Origin: Dyella_A sp050749815
Lineage (GTDB): Bacteria; Pseudomonadota; Gammaproteobacteria; Xanthomonadales; Rhodanobacteraceae
Direction: 5' to 3'
Assembly: GCF_050749815.1 (NCBI RefSeq)
Contig: NZ_CP192735.1
Location: forward strand, 868,001 to 932,000
Length of the DNA stretch: 64,000 nt
The notes under the pieces were generated by a model that had not been told where the DNA came from, searched no databases, and saw only the letters and a program-made list of their open reading frames with translations. Numbering within the stretch: the first letter of the stretch is position 1; every line of letters starts with the position of its first letter. Positions 21,487-31,602 of the stretch are shown here, piece after piece. Both the position numbers and the translations under genes were made by a program.

Positions 21487-22386
21487 GTGGAGTTCAAAGA
21501 TTATTACGACATCCTGGGCGTGAAGCCCGATGCCAGCGAGGCGGAGATCAAGGCCGCCTATCGCAAGCTGGCGCGGCAATACCATCCGGACAAGAACAAG
21601 GAAGCCGGTGCCGAGGACAAATTCAAGGCCGTCAACGAGGCCAACGAGGTGCTGCGCGACAAGGAGAAGCGCCGCGCCTATGACCAGGTGCGCGCCGGCG
21701 GTTACCGCGGCGGTGAGCAGTTCCGCCCGCCGCCGGGCTTCGGCCAGGGCTTCGATTTTGGTGATGGCGCCGGCGAGGGCGACTTCAGCGACTTCTTCGA
21801 GAGCCTGTTCGGTCGCGGTGCGGGTGGCGGTCATCGCGGGCAGCCGCGGGCGCGGCGCGGTCGCGACGTGCAGGCGCAGGTGCAGATTGACCTGCAGACC
21901 GCCTTCGACGGCGGCCGCACCCGCGTCGCACTGCACGACAGCCACGGCAACGAGCGCGTGCTGGAGGTGAAGATCCCGGCGGGCATCCAGCCGGGGCAGG
22001 TGATCCGTCTGTCCGGACAGGGTCATGCGGGTGCCGCGGGCGGCCCGAACGGCGACCTGCTGCTGGAAGTGGCCATCCGCGACGACGCCCGCTTCAAGCT
22101 GGACGGCCGCAATGTGCTGCACGTATTGCCGATTACACCGTGGGAAGCGGCGCTGGGCGCCACGGTGCCGGTGCCGACGCTGGCCGGTACGGTGGATCTG
22201 CGCATCCCCGCCGGGGCGCAGTCGGGCAAGAAGCTGCGGCTCAAGGGGCGGGGCATGCCGGGTACGCCGCCGGGCGACCAACTGGTGGAACTGTCGATCC
22301 GCACGCCGCCGGCCGAGGACGACAAGCAGCGCAAGGCCTACGAGGCGCTGCACAAGCATTTCGCGGACTACAACCCGCGCGGCTGA
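21487..22386 (+). CDS. cbpA: CbpA-type DnaJ co-chaperone
   Basis: A 299-residue class B J-protein stimulating DnaK ATPase. The J domain (1-70) begins EFKDYYDILGVKPDASEAEI and has the HPD motif (QYHPDKN). A Gly/Phe region (about 75-125) is followed by two beta-sandwich substrate-binding domains (VKIPAGIQPGQVIRLSGQG, GTVDLRIPAGAQSGKKLRLK). The zinc-finger domain of true DnaJ is missing, which points to CbpA. The start is GTG, preceded by GGGGAGAGG. The E. coli partner cbpM is absent. It ends at a bidirectional terminator. Confidence 0.92.
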   Translation: MEFKDYYDILGVKPDASEAEIKAAYRKLARQYHPDKNKEAGAEDKFKAVNEANEVLRDKEKRRAYDQVRAGGYRGGEQFRPPPGFGQGFDFGDGAGEGDFSDFFESLFGRGAGGGHRGQPRARRGRDVQAQVQIDLQTAFDGGRTRVALHDSHGNERVLEVKIPAGIQPGQVIRLSGQGHAGAAGGPNGDLLLEVAIRDDARFKLDGRNVLHVLPITPWEAALGATVPVPTLAGTVDLRIPAGAQSGKKLRLKGRGMPGTPPGDQLVELSIRTPPAEDDKQRKAYEALHKHFADYNPRG

Positions 22387-22414
22387 GCCTCCAGTTTGTC
22401 CGCTTGCTGCAAAC

Positions 22415-22442
22415 GAAAACGGCGCCCGCGGGCGCCGTTTTC
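22415..22442. terminator. bidirectional terminator between cbpA and the response regulator
   Basis: GAAAACGGCGCCC (22415-22427) pairs with GGGCGCCGTTTTC (22430-22442). The A- and T-tracts on the two sides let it act for both convergent genes. Confidence 0.88.
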
Positions 22443-22464
22443 ATGTGTTCTGATGCCTGGCGAT

Positions 22465-22830
22465 TCAGGCCGGCAGCAGCTCGGCCAGTGTGGCGACCAG
22501 CTCCTCTTCCTTGATCGGCTTGGTGACGTAGGCCTTGGCGCCCTGGCGCATGCCCCAGACCTTGTCGGTCTCCTGGTCCTTGGTGGTTACCAGCACCACC
22601 GGGATGTGCGCGGTGGTGGGGTCCTTGCTGATCGTGCGGGTGGCCTGGAAACCGTTGAGGTTCGGCATCACCACGTCCATCAGGATCAGGTCCGGCAGCT
22701 CGCGCTTGGCCGCCTCGACGCCTGCAGCGCCATCCTCGGCGGTCAGCGCCTCGTGGCCGAGCTTCTCCACGACGCGTTTCAGACCGAGCAACTGCGACGG
22801 TGAATCGTCGACGATGAGGATACGGGCCAT
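22465..22830 (-). CDS. pilH: Single-domain response regulator, PilH-like
   Basis: A 121-residue CheY-type receiver with no output domain. It has the acidic pair (LIVDDSPSQL), the phosphoacceptor Asp in DLILMDVVMPNLNG, the Thr of VVLVTTKDQ and the Lys of YVTKPIKEEEL. Sequence and length resemble PilH/PilG of the Pil-Chp pathway for type IV pilus twitching in Xanthomonas and Pseudomonas. No pilG, pilI, pilJ or chpA gene is nearby, so the PilH assignment is by similarity only. Confidence 0.75.
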   Translation of the reverse strand: MARILIVDDSPSQLLGLKRVVEKLGHEALTAEDGAAGVEAAKRELPDLILMDVVMPNLNGFQATRTISKDPTTAHIPVVLVTTKDQETDKVWGMRQGAKAYVTKPIKEEELVATLAELLPA

Positions 22831-22901
22831 AAGGTGGGGATCCCTTGTACGAAAGTGGGTGGATTCTAAGCTGCGCCCGACCTGCTTCCAAGTCGAGGCG
22901 G

Positions 22902-23906
<1,005 letters not shown>

Positions 23907-23943
23907 GGTTGCGTTCTTACGCGGTGGGATGGGAATGCCTTGC

Positions 23944-24540
23944 TTAGGGCGCGACGGCCGATTCGTCGATCCATTTCGGCACGAAGGTCGGCTGGTAATG
24001 GGCCATCCAGTCGAACAGCGCATCGATCGATTCGCCGAACCAGATGCCGTCCAACTGCGCCGAGCGCACGAACTTCTCGTCAACCATGTGCCGCATCGCC
24101 TGCAGCAGATGGCGATAGTAGCCCTGGGTGTCGAGGAAGGCGCAAGGCCACTGGTGCAGGCCGAGCTGCGCCCAGGTCAGCATCTCGAACATCTCGTCCA
24201 GCGTGCCGAAGCCGCCGGGCAGCGCGACGAAGGCCTGCGACAGCTCGTACATGCGCGTCTTGCGCTCGTGCATGGTCTCGACCACCAGCATCTCGCTGAG
24301 CCCGGTATGCGCGACTTCCTTCTCGACCAAGTGGCGCGGAATCACGCCGACCACCTTGCCACCGTCAGCGAGCACGGCATCCGCGACGATGCCCATCAGG
24401 CCGACGTTGCCGCCGCCGTAGACGAGGGTGATGCCGCGCCGCGCCAGCTCGGCGCCGAACGCACGTGCCTGCTCGGCATATTCGGGACGCGAGCCGCTGC
24501 TTGAGCCGCAGTAGACGCACAGGGAGGTGATCGGGGACAT
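23944..24540 (-). CDS. LOG family (TIGR00730) phosphoribohydrolase
   Basis: A 198-residue Rossmann-fold protein of the LOG / lysine-decarboxylase-like family. It starts with SLCVYCGSSSGSRPEY and has the diagnostic PGGFGTLDEMFE and GGNVGLMG motifs. Family members hydrolyse cytokinin riboside 5'-monophosphates or plain AMP/GMP to base plus ribose 5-phosphate. In a bacterium the role may be nucleotide turnover; the true substrate is unknown. The lysine decarboxylase name often given to this family is misleading. It lies downstream of lpdA across a 154-base interval holding a REP-like element. Confidence 0.9.
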   Translation of the reverse strand: MSPITSLCVYCGSSSGSRPEYAEQARAFGAELARRGITLVYGGGNVGLMGIVADAVLADGGKVVGVIPRHLVEKEVAHTGLSEMLVVETMHERKTRMYELSQAFVALPGGFGTLDEMFEMLTWAQLGLHQWPCAFLDTQGYYRHLLQAMRHMVDEKFVRSAQLDGIWFGESIDALFDWMAHYQPTFVPKWIDESAVAP

Positions 24541-24553
24541 GGAATACCTCTTT

Positions 24554-24585
24554 GTAGGAGCCCGCTCGCGGGCGCCGCTCCTGAC
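24554..24585. repeat. REP-like palindromic element with GTAG head
   Basis: GTAGGAG at 24554 opens an imperfect palindrome: GGAGC pairs with GCTCC and, inside, GCCCG with CGGGC. A GTAG tetranucleotide followed by a GC-rich imperfect hairpin is the form of REP sequences mobilised by RAYT proteins in Pseudomonas and Xanthomonas relatives. Only this copy is evident to me in the window. Confidence 0.5.
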
Positions 24586-24630
24586 TTTGATTCCAAAGCC
24601 AGCGGCGTTGCCCGCGGGCGAATGCCTGCC

Positions 24631-24670
24631 GCAAATGAATCGGCCCGCCCATGTCGCCACGAGCGGGCCG
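24631..24670 (-). terminator. weak terminator-like hairpin after lpdA
   Basis: CGGCCCGC (24641-24648) pairs with GCGGGCCG (24663-24670). Reading the minus strand, it is followed by ATTCATTT, a T-rich but interrupted tail, 25 bases past the lpdA stop. Confidence 0.45.
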
Positions 24671-24694
24671 TTGCCCTTCATCGCACAGGGGCGA

Positions 24695-26122
24695 TCAGTT
24701 GCCCTTGTGGATGGCGCGCTTGTCGACCGACAGGGCCGCCTCGTGCACGGCCTCGGACAAGGTCGGGTGCGCGTGCATGATGCGCGCCATGTCTTCGGCC
24801 GAGCCCTTGAACTCCATCGCCACCACGCACTCGGCGATCAACTCGGACACGCCCGGGCCAACCATGTGCACACCCAGGATGCGATCGGTCTCGGCGTGGG
24901 CGATCATCTTGACCATGCCGACCGCCTCGTTCATCGCCACGGCGCGGCCGATGGCGGCGAACGGGAAGGTGCCCACCTTGTACGGCACGCCTTCGTCCTT
25001 CAGCTGCTTCTCGGTCTTGCCGGCCCAGGCGATTTCCGGCTCGGTGTAGATCACCCACGGAATCGTGTCGTAGGCGACGTGGCCGGACTTGCCGGCGATC
25101 CACTCGGCCACGGCAATGCCTTCCTCGAAGCCCTTGTGCGCCAGCATCGGCCCGCGTACCGCGTCGCCCACCGCCCACACGCCATCGACGCCGGTATGGC
25201 AGTGATCGTCCACGGCGATGCGGCCGCGCTCGTCCAGCTTCACGCCGCAGTCGTCGGACAGCAGGCCGTCGGTGTAGGCACGGCGGCCCACGGCAACCAG
25301 CAGCTTGTCGACCACCAGGTTGTGCTCGCCGTCGGAGTCGGTGTAGGTGAGGTGGACCTCATTCTTCTTCACCTCGGCCTTGGCCAGCTTGGCGCCCAGC
25401 TTGATGTCCAGCCCGAGCTTCTTGAACTCCTTCAGCGCCACCTTGGCGATGTCCGCGTCGGCGGCGCCGAGGAAGTCGGGCAGGGCCTCGAGCACGGTCA
25501 CTTCGGCGCCCAGACGGCGCCACACGCTGCCCAGCTCCAGGCCGATCACACCCGCGCCGATCACGCCCAGGCGCTTGGGCACTTCGTTGATGTCCAGCGC
25601 GCCGGCATTGTCGATGATGTGCTTGCCGTCGAACTTGGCGAACGGCAGCTCGATCGGCACGGAGCCGGAGGCCAGGATCACGTTGGTGGCGCTGATCGTC
25701 TGCTTGGCGCCGTCGTTGCCGGTGATCTCCACCTGGTTGCCCTTCAACAGTTTGCCCTTGCCGAAGAAGCTGGTGATCTTGTTCGCCTTGAACAGCTGCG
25801 CCACGCCGCCGGTGAACTGCTTGACGATCTTGTCCTTGCGACCGATGAAGGTGCCCAGGTCGACCTTGGCGTTGTCCACGCTGATGCCGTGCACCGGCAG
25901 GTTGTGCGCGATGTTGTAGAACTGCTTGGAGGAATCCAGCAGCGCCTTGGACGGGATGCAGCCCACATTGAGGCAGGTGCCGCCCAGCGCCTGCTTGCCG
26001 TCCTTGCCGGCCCAGGCGTCGATGCAGGCGGTCTTCAGGCCCAGCTGCGCAGCGCGGATAGCGGCGTGATAGCCGGCCGGGCCGCCACCGATGACGATGA
26101 CGTCGAATTGTTGGTCGCTCAT
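24695..26122 (-). CDS. lpdA: Dihydrolipoyl dehydrogenase (E3)
   Basis: A 475-residue FAD enzyme that re-oxidises dihydrolipoamide with NAD+. FAD-binding VIGGGPAGYHAAIRAAQLG, redox disulfide GGTCLNVGCIPSK, NAD-binding VIGAGVIGLELGSVWRRLG, and the C-terminal active-site HAHPTLSEAVHEA are all present. I chose the ATG at 26122 (MSDQQFDVIVIGG). It follows sucB with 154 bases between, so it is the E3 of the 2-oxoglutarate dehydrogenase complex and may also serve other complexes, such as the fused E1 at 43.5-45.8 kb. Confidence 0.97.
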   Translation of the reverse strand: MSDQQFDVIVIGGGPAGYHAAIRAAQLGLKTACIDAWAGKDGKQALGGTCLNVGCIPSKALLDSSKQFYNIAHNLPVHGISVDNAKVDLGTFIGRKDKIVKQFTGGVAQLFKANKITSFFGKGKLLKGNQVEITGNDGAKQTISATNVILASGSVPIELPFAKFDGKHIIDNAGALDINEVPKRLGVIGAGVIGLELGSVWRRLGAEVTVLEALPDFLGAADADIAKVALKEFKKLGLDIKLGAKLAKAEVKKNEVHLTYTDSDGEHNLVVDKLLVAVGRRAYTDGLLSDDCGVKLDERGRIAVDDHCHTGVDGVWAVGDAVRGPMLAHKGFEEGIAVAEWIAGKSGHVAYDTIPWVIYTEPEIAWAGKTEKQLKDEGVPYKVGTFPFAAIGRAVAMNEAVGMVKMIAHAETDRILGVHMVGPGVSELIAECVVAMEFKGSAEDMARIMHAHPTLSEAVHEAALSVDKRAIHKGN

Positions 26123-26202
26123 GACGGGTTCCTTGCAGGCGAACACCGGATCGAGGGTTCGCGGGTGTAGCGAAAAGATGGGCTCTGCTGCTTTAGAAGC
26201 AA

Positions 26203-26234
26203 CCGGCAAGACCCGGACTTCGGGAGCTTGCCGG
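26203..26234 (-). other. hairpin between sucB and lpdA
   Basis: CCGGCAAG (26203-26210) pairs with CTTGCCGG (26227-26234); a smaller CCCG/CGGG pairing sits in the loop. On the minus strand it is not followed by a T-run, so it looks like an mRNA stability or processing element rather than a terminator. Confidence 0.45.
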
Positions 26235-26276
26235 CATCAGAGCTTCGTTACCTATCTGGCATTCGAGCGGGGGCGC

Positions 26277-27485
26277 TCAAATGCCGAGCAGCATGCGCTG
26301 CGGGTTCTCGAGCTGGTTCTTGATGTCGACCAGGAACAGCACCGCGTCCTTGCCGTCGATGATGCGGTGGTCGTAGGACAGCGCCAGGTACATCATCGGC
26401 GCGGCGATCACCTGACCGTTCTCGACGATCGCGCGCTCCTTGATGGTGTGCATGCCCAGGATCGCGCTCTGCGGCGGGTTGACGATCGGCGTGGACAGCA
26501 GCGAGCCGAAGGTGCCGCCGTTGGTGATGGTGAAGGTGCCGCCCTGCAGGTCGTCCAGGCCAAGTTTGCCGTCGCGCGCCTTCTTGGCGTAGCCGGCGAT
26601 GCCCTGCTCGACCTCGGCGAAGCTCATGTCCTGCACGTCGCGCAGTACCGGCGTCACCAGACCCTTGTCGGTGGACACGGCAATCGAGATGTCCTGATAG
26701 CCGTGGTAGATGATGTCGTTGCCGTCGACGGAGGCGTTGATCACCGGATGGCGCTTGAGCGCCTCGGCGGCGGCTTTGACGAAGAAGCTCATGAAGCCGA
26801 GCTTGATGCCGTTCGCCTTCTCGAACGACTCGCCCAGCGTCTTGCGCATCTTCACCACCTCGGCCAGGTTCACCTCGTTGAACGAGGTCAGCATGGCGAT
26901 GGAGTTCTTCGACTGCATCAGGCGCTCGGCGATGCGCGCGCGGATGCGGGTCATCGGTACGCGCTCTTCCGGACGGGCGCCCGGCGTCGGCTTGGCGGCA
27001 GGCGCGGCCGGCGCAGCGGTGGCGCCACCCTTGCCGTAGTTGACCAGGTCTTCCTTGGTCACGCGGCCGTCACGGCCGGTGCCGGCGACCTTGGACGGGT
27101 CGATGTGCTCTTCCTCGGCGACGCGGCGGCCGGCGGGGGACAGCTGCTCGGTACCCTTGCCGGCGGCCTTCGGTGCCTCGGCCTTGGCCGGCGCGGGCGC
27201 AGCCGCCTTGGCCTCGTCCTTCGCCGGGGCCGGCGCGGCAGCGGCGGCGCCTTCCTCGATGATCGCGATGACCTGCTCGCTGTTCACCGTGTCGCCTTCC
27301 TGATGGCGGATTTCCTTCAGTACGCCGTCGACCGTGGCGGGCACCTCGAGCACGACCTTGTCGGTCTCCAGATCGACGAGGTTCTCGTCGCGCTTGACCG
27401 CATCACCGACCTTCTTGTGCCAGGTGGCGATGGTGGCGTCGGAGACGGACTCGGGGAGGACGGGGACTTTGACTTCGATGGACAT
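26277..27485 (-). CDS. sucB: 2-oxoglutarate dehydrogenase E2, dihydrolipoyllysine succinyltransferase
   Basis: A 402-residue E2 core subunit. The single lipoyl domain (1-80) has the modified Lys in LETDKVVLEVPA; an Ala/Pro/Lys-rich linker leads to the E3-binding domain (LSPAGRRVAEE, VAGTGRDGRVTKEDLV), a second linker, and the catalytic domain ending with the HxxxDG motif (YDHRIIDGKDAVLFL). It transfers succinyl groups from E1 to CoA in the TCA cycle. The gene lies 82 bases after sucA. Confidence 0.98.
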   Translation of the reverse strand: MSIEVKVPVLPESVSDATIATWHKKVGDAVKRDENLVDLETDKVVLEVPATVDGVLKEIRHQEGDTVNSEQVIAIIEEGAAAAAPAPAKDEAKAAAPAPAKAEAPKAAGKGTEQLSPAGRRVAEEEHIDPSKVAGTGRDGRVTKEDLVNYGKGGATAAPAAPAAKPTPGARPEERVPMTRIRARIAERLMQSKNSIAMLTSFNEVNLAEVVKMRKTLGESFEKANGIKLGFMSFFVKAAAEALKRHPVINASVDGNDIIYHGYQDISIAVSTDKGLVTPVLRDVQDMSFAEVEQGIAGYAKKARDGKLGLDDLQGGTFTITNGGTFGSLLSTPIVNPPQSAILGMHTIKERAIVENGQVIAAPMMYLALSYDHRIIDGKDAVLFLVDIKNQLENPQRMLLGI

Positions 27486-27567
27486 ACAGGGTCCTTGGTT
27501 TCAGGTGAGCGCCCATCCGTGGGCGCGGGAGCAAAGCGGCCGTCCCGACCGCGCTATTCGAAAAATC

Positions 27568-30414
27568 TTACTCGGCCGAATGGTCGGTGCCGATCGGGGC
27601 GACCAGCGCCTGCTCGACCAGAGCCGCCTGCTCGGCGTTGTGCTCGTTGAGGTGACCAGCGGCCGGTGCAGCGGAGCGGGCCCGGCCGGCGTACGACAGC
27701 GTGTGTTTGGCGCCGATGCAGGCCTGCAGATGGTGGCGGATCTGGAACCACGCGCCCTGGTTCATCGGCTCTTCCTGGCACCAGATCACTTCCTTGGCGG
27801 AAGCGTACTTCTCCAGTTCGGCGGTGACCTGCGGACGCGGGAACGGGTACAACTGCTCGACGCGCACGATGGCCACGTCGGTCTGCCCACGCTTCTCCGA
27901 CTCCTCCAGCAGGTCGTAGTAGACCTTGCCCGCGCACAGCACCACGCGCTTGACCTTCTTCGCCGGCAGCTCGCGATGCTCGCCGATCACCAGCTGGAAG
28001 CTGCCGTTGGCCAGCTCGTCCAGGCTCGACACGGCCAGCTTGTGGCGCAGCAGCGACTTGGGCGTCATCACGATCAGCGGCTTGCGCACCGGGCGCAGCA
28101 TCTGTCGGCGGATCATGTGGAAATCCTGCGCCGGGGTGGTCGGCACGCAGACCTGCATGTTGTTCATCGCGCACAGCTGCAGGAAGCGCTCGAGGCGGGC
28201 GGAGGAGTGCTCCGGGCCCTGTCCCTCGTAGCCGTGAGGCAGGTACAGCGCCAGGCCGCAGAGGCGATTCCACTTCGACTCGCCGGAGCTGATGAACTGG
28301 TCGATCACCACCTGCGCGCCGTTGGCGAAGTCGCCGAACTGGCCTTCCCAGATGTGCAGCGTGTCAGGATCGGTGGTGGAGTGGCCGTACTCGAACGCCA
28401 TCACCGCCTCCTCGCTGAGCAGCGAGTCGATCACCTCGACGTTGGCGTCGTCACGGATCGTGCCCAGCGGCAGGAAAGTGTGGCCGTCCTTCTGGTCGTG
28501 CAGCACTGCATGGCGGTGGAAGAAGGTGCCGCGCCCCGAATCCTGGCCGACCAGGCGCAGATTGCTGCCGCCGTCGATCAGGGTGGCGTAGGCCAGGTTC
28601 TCGGCGAAGCCCCAGTCGGCCGCTTGCTCACCGGCGGCCATCTTGCGGCGGTCGTCGTAGATCTTGGCCACGCGCGACTGCAGCGTGAGGTCGCCCGGCA
28701 GGTCGAGGATGCGCTTGGCCAGCTCCACCAGCTTCTGCTTCGGCACCGTGGTGTCCACGGCCGTCGCCAGCGAGTTGTTGGTGAAGCGCGCCCAGTCGAT
28801 CTCCAGGTCGCGCACCGGCGTGGGGTTGAACTCGGCCAGCGGCGCGCCGGCCTCCAGGCGGTCGCGGTAGGCGTCGAGGCGCTTCTGACCGTCGCCGTCG
28901 GCGATCACGCCGTCCTTCTGCAGCCGCTGGGCGTAGAGGTCACGGGTGGTCGGGCGCTTGCGGATGACCTGGTACATCAACGGCTGCGTCGCCGCCGGCT
29001 CGTCGGCCTCGTTGTGGCCGTGGCGGCGGTAGCACACCAGGTCGATCACCACGTCCTTGCGGAAGGTCTTGCGGAACTCGTAGGCCAAGCGGGTGACTTC
29101 GATCACCGCTTCCGGGTCGTCGCCATTCACGTGGAACACCGGCGCGTTGACCATCTTGGCCAGGTCGGTGCAGTACATCGTGGAGCGCGCGTCCTGCGGG
29201 TTGGAGGTGGTGAAGCCCACCTGGTTGTTCACCACCACGTGCAGGGTGCCGCCGATCTTGAAGCCGCGGGCCTGCGACATGTTGAACAGTTCCATGTTCA
29301 CGCCCTGGCCCGCCAGCGCCGCGTCGCCGTGGATCAGCACGGCCATCGACTGCTGGTGCTCGGTGTCGCGGCGGCGCAGCTGACGCGCGTGCACGGAGCC
29401 GGCCACCACCGGGTTGACGATCTCCAGGTGCGACGGGTTGAACGCCAGGGCCACGTGCACGCCACCCTTGGGCGTCTTCAGGTCGGACGAGAAGCCCATG
29501 TGGTACTTCACGTCGCCGGAGTAGGCCGGGTCGTCGATGTGCTCGAACTTGCCTTCGAACTCGTCGAACAGGGTCTTCGGCGGCTTGCCCAGGATGTTGA
29601 CCAGCACGTTCAGGCGGCCGCGATGGGCCATGCCGATCACCAGCTCCTTGATGCCGTTGTCGCCGGCCGCGCGCACCACGTCGTCCACCAGCGGGATGAG
29701 GCTGTCCCCGCCTTCCAGCGAAAAACGCTTCTGGCCGACGTACTTGGTGTGCAGGTAGCGCTCCAGGCCCTCGGTGGCGGTGAGCACGTCGAGCACGTGG
29801 CGCTTCTCGTCCGCGGCCAGACCCGGATTGCCGTTGGCCTGCTCCAGGCGGCTGTAGATCCAGTTCCGCTGGGCGTGGTCGGAGATGTACATGAACTCGG
29901 CGCCGATGGTGCCGGTGTAGATCTTCTTCAGCCGCGCCAGCAGCTCGCGCAGCTTCATCCGCTGGCCGCCGCCGGCGTAGGTGCCGCAGTCGAACTCGGT
30001 GTCCAGGTCGGCGTCGCTCAGGCCGTGGAAGGCCAGGCCCAGGTCCGGCGCGTCCATCTTCTGCGCCAGGCCGAGCGGATCGAGGTCGGCGGCGAGGTGG
30101 CCGCGCGAACGGTAGGCGGTGAGCAGGCGCAGCACGCCGGCCTGCTTGCGCGCATGGGCGTCGTCCATCGGAACGGCGGCACCGGCGGCCGCGCCGCGCC
30201 GCTGCTTCTGCGCCGCTTCAATACGCGCAATGGCCGCGGTGTGGGAGACATCTCCCGACGCGCGGCCATTGAAGTTCTGGAAATAGCTGTTCCATTCGGC
30301 GGGGACGGAGCCGGGGTCGCTCAGCCAGGCGTCGTACAGCGCTTCGACATAGTCGGCGTTTCCGCCTGCGAGTTGGGAGGATTCGAAGAACTCGCGAATC
30401 AGGTTTGTACTCAC
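27568..30414 (-). CDS. sucA: 2-oxoglutarate dehydrogenase E1 component
   Basis: A 948-residue thiamine diphosphate enzyme that decarboxylates 2-oxoglutarate; E. coli SucA is 933 residues. It shows the N-terminal E2-contact motif (YDAWLSDPGSVPAEWNSYF), KRFSLEGGDSLIPL, the TPP pocket around LIHGDAALAGQGV, and the C-terminal transketolase-like pyrimidine domain (SGRGTFFHRHAVLHDQ). The start is GTG at 30414 (VSTNLIREFF, with V read as Met); a farther upstream TTG at 30477 adds residues not typical of the family. First gene of sucA-sucB-lpdA. Confidence 0.97.
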   Translation of the reverse strand: MSTNLIREFFESSQLAGGNADYVEALYDAWLSDPGSVPAEWNSYFQNFNGRASGDVSHTAAIARIEAAQKQRRGAAAGAAVPMDDAHARKQAGVLRLLTAYRSRGHLAADLDPLGLAQKMDAPDLGLAFHGLSDADLDTEFDCGTYAGGGQRMKLRELLARLKKIYTGTIGAEFMYISDHAQRNWIYSRLEQANGNPGLAADEKRHVLDVLTATEGLERYLHTKYVGQKRFSLEGGDSLIPLVDDVVRAAGDNGIKELVIGMAHRGRLNVLVNILGKPPKTLFDEFEGKFEHIDDPAYSGDVKYHMGFSSDLKTPKGGVHVALAFNPSHLEIVNPVVAGSVHARQLRRRDTEHQQSMAVLIHGDAALAGQGVNMELFNMSQARGFKIGGTLHVVVNNQVGFTTSNPQDARSTMYCTDLAKMVNAPVFHVNGDDPEAVIEVTRLAYEFRKTFRKDVVIDLVCYRRHGHNEADEPAATQPLMYQVIRKRPTTRDLYAQRLQKDGVIADGDGQKRLDAYRDRLEAGAPLAEFNPTPVRDLEIDWARFTNNSLATAVDTTVPKQKLVELAKRILDLPGDLTLQSRVAKIYDDRRKMAAGEQAADWGFAENLAYATLIDGGSNLRLVGQDSGRGTFFHRHAVLHDQKDGHTFLPLGTIRDDANVEVIDSLLSEEAVMAFEYGHSTTDPDTLHIWEGQFGDFANGAQVVIDQFISSGESKWNRLCGLALYLPHGYEGQGPEHSSARLERFLQLCAMNNMQVCVPTTPAQDFHMIRRQMLRPVRKPLIVMTPKSLLRHKLAVSSLDELANGSFQLVIGEHRELPAKKVKRVVLCAGKVYYDLLEESEKRGQTDVAIVRVEQLYPFPRPQVTAELEKYASAKEVIWCQEEPMNQGAWFQIRHHLQACIGAKHTLSYAGRARSAAPAAGHLNEHNAEQAALVEQALVAPIGTDHSAE

Positions 30415-30488
30415 GTCACCACCGGTCGGGGAAGGGAGGCCGCCTGCGCTGCCCTTGGCGCAGCAGAAGGCTGGCAAAAATCTTGTTA

Positions 30489-30519
30489 ATTATAGACCCG
30501 GGCTGCTGCGATGCGACAA
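30489..30519 (-). promoter_or_regulatory. promoter of the sucA-sucB-lpdA operon
   Basis: On the minus strand: TTGTCG (complement of 30514-30519), a 19-base spacer, and a perfect TATAAT (complement of 30489-30494). The start point would be near 30482, giving a leader of about 68 bases before the sucA GTG. Confidence 0.7.
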
Positions 30520-30651
30520 CCCGTACGCGGGTACGAATGCGCCCGCATCGCTACAAATCAAGGGGCGCGACGCCGCCCGGAACTAGGGCGCGAGCGGCCT
30601 GCGGGCAGTCGCTGCGGTGATAGGACGTGCCGCGCGGCGTTCAGCTGCCGG

Positions 30652-31602
30652 CTACAGACCCAGCGCCTGCAGTTCGGTGGCCGGCACCGAACGCTCCCAC
30701 ACCTCGTCGAACTGCTGGGCCAGCGGCGCCTGGCCGGCGCGGTCGTGGCGGGCGGCGCGGCCTTGCGGTCGGTCGTATTCGGGCAGGAACAGATAACCGC
30801 CGGCATCGTTGAGCAGCCAGCCGGCACGGTTGGCCAGATCGATCTCGTCCACCGGGCGGCGCACCTGGATCACGCTGGACAGGCGCTGCACCAGGGCGAG
30901 CAGCCGATGTCCGTCGCGCAGGGCGGCGGCCGGATCGTGCAGCAGCAGGCGGATACGCGCGCCGCGGCCGGAGGTGGCGATGCGGCGGATCTGCTCGAGC
31001 TCGGCAGCGCTGGCGAAGTGCTCGCTGTCCAGCACCGGCAGATGGATCGCCAGCACGTGGCGTGCGTCCACCAGCAACTGCAGCCGCGCGGCCTCTACCG
31101 CCTGACGGTCCTCGGCTGGCAGCACGCCCAGGTCGCGCGGCGCGCGGGCGGTCGGCGGTTCCGACGCCAACGCCTTGCGCATCGTCTGGTGCAGCAGGCC
31201 CGCCTGCTCGAACAGCTCGCCCTCTGAGGCGAAGCCCTCGCGGGTGTAGAACGCGATGGCGTCCACCTGCGCGTCCAACTGCACCTCGGGCCAGCCGAAA
31301 CTGCGCGCGCGGTCCACCAACTGCCGCAGCAGCGCCGTGCCTACGCCCTGGCCACGGGCGCCTGACAGTACGGCGACGCGGCTGATGCGGTGGTCGGCGG
31401 TGAGCCGGGCCACGCCGATGGCGCGGTCGGCGTCGTCGCGGGCGATCAGCTGCAGCGCGCCGGCGTCCAGCGCGTCGGTTTCGCATTCCGCCGGCAGGCC
31501 GAGCTCCTCCACGAACACCGCCCGTCGCAGCGGGCGGATCGTCTCGCGGTCGCTGGCGCGGGCCCAGTCGGCACTGACGATGTGGAAGGCCTCGAGTTTC
31601 AT
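30652..31602 (-). CDS. GNAT acetyltransferase with a C-terminal accessory domain
   Basis: A 316-residue two-domain protein. Residues about 1-145 are a GNAT fold: FVEELGLPAECETDALDAGA, the acetyl-CoA loop SGARGQGVGTALL and FYTREGFASEGELF. Residues about 150-316 form a separate domain (ARHVLAIHLPVLDSEHFAS, IRLLLHDPAAALRDGHRLL) that I think is the DUF7931 type; its role is unknown. The ATG overlaps the stop of the ribosomal oxygenase gene by four bases, so the two are translationally coupled. The acceptor could be a ribosome-related substrate, but that is only inference from context. Confidence 0.85.
   Translation of the reverse strand: MKLEAFHIVSADWARASDRETIRPLRRAVFVEELGLPAECETDALDAGALQLIARDDADRAIGVARLTADHRISRVAVLSGARGQGVGTALLRQLVDRARSFGWPEVQLDAQVDAIAFYTREGFASEGELFEQAGLLHQTMRKALASEPPTARAPRDLGVLPAEDRQAVEAARLQLLVDARHVLAIHLPVLDSEHFASAAELEQIRRIATSGRGARIRLLLHDPAAALRDGHRLLALVQRLSSVIQVRRPVDEIDLANRAGWLLNDAGGYLFLPEYDRPQGRAARHDRAGQAPLAQQFDEVWERSVPATELQALGL

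Noticed and set aside
27334..30489. Long plus-strand open frame across sucA
   Set aside because: It mirrors sucA codons in antisense, has no family motif, and sucA is certain on the other strand.
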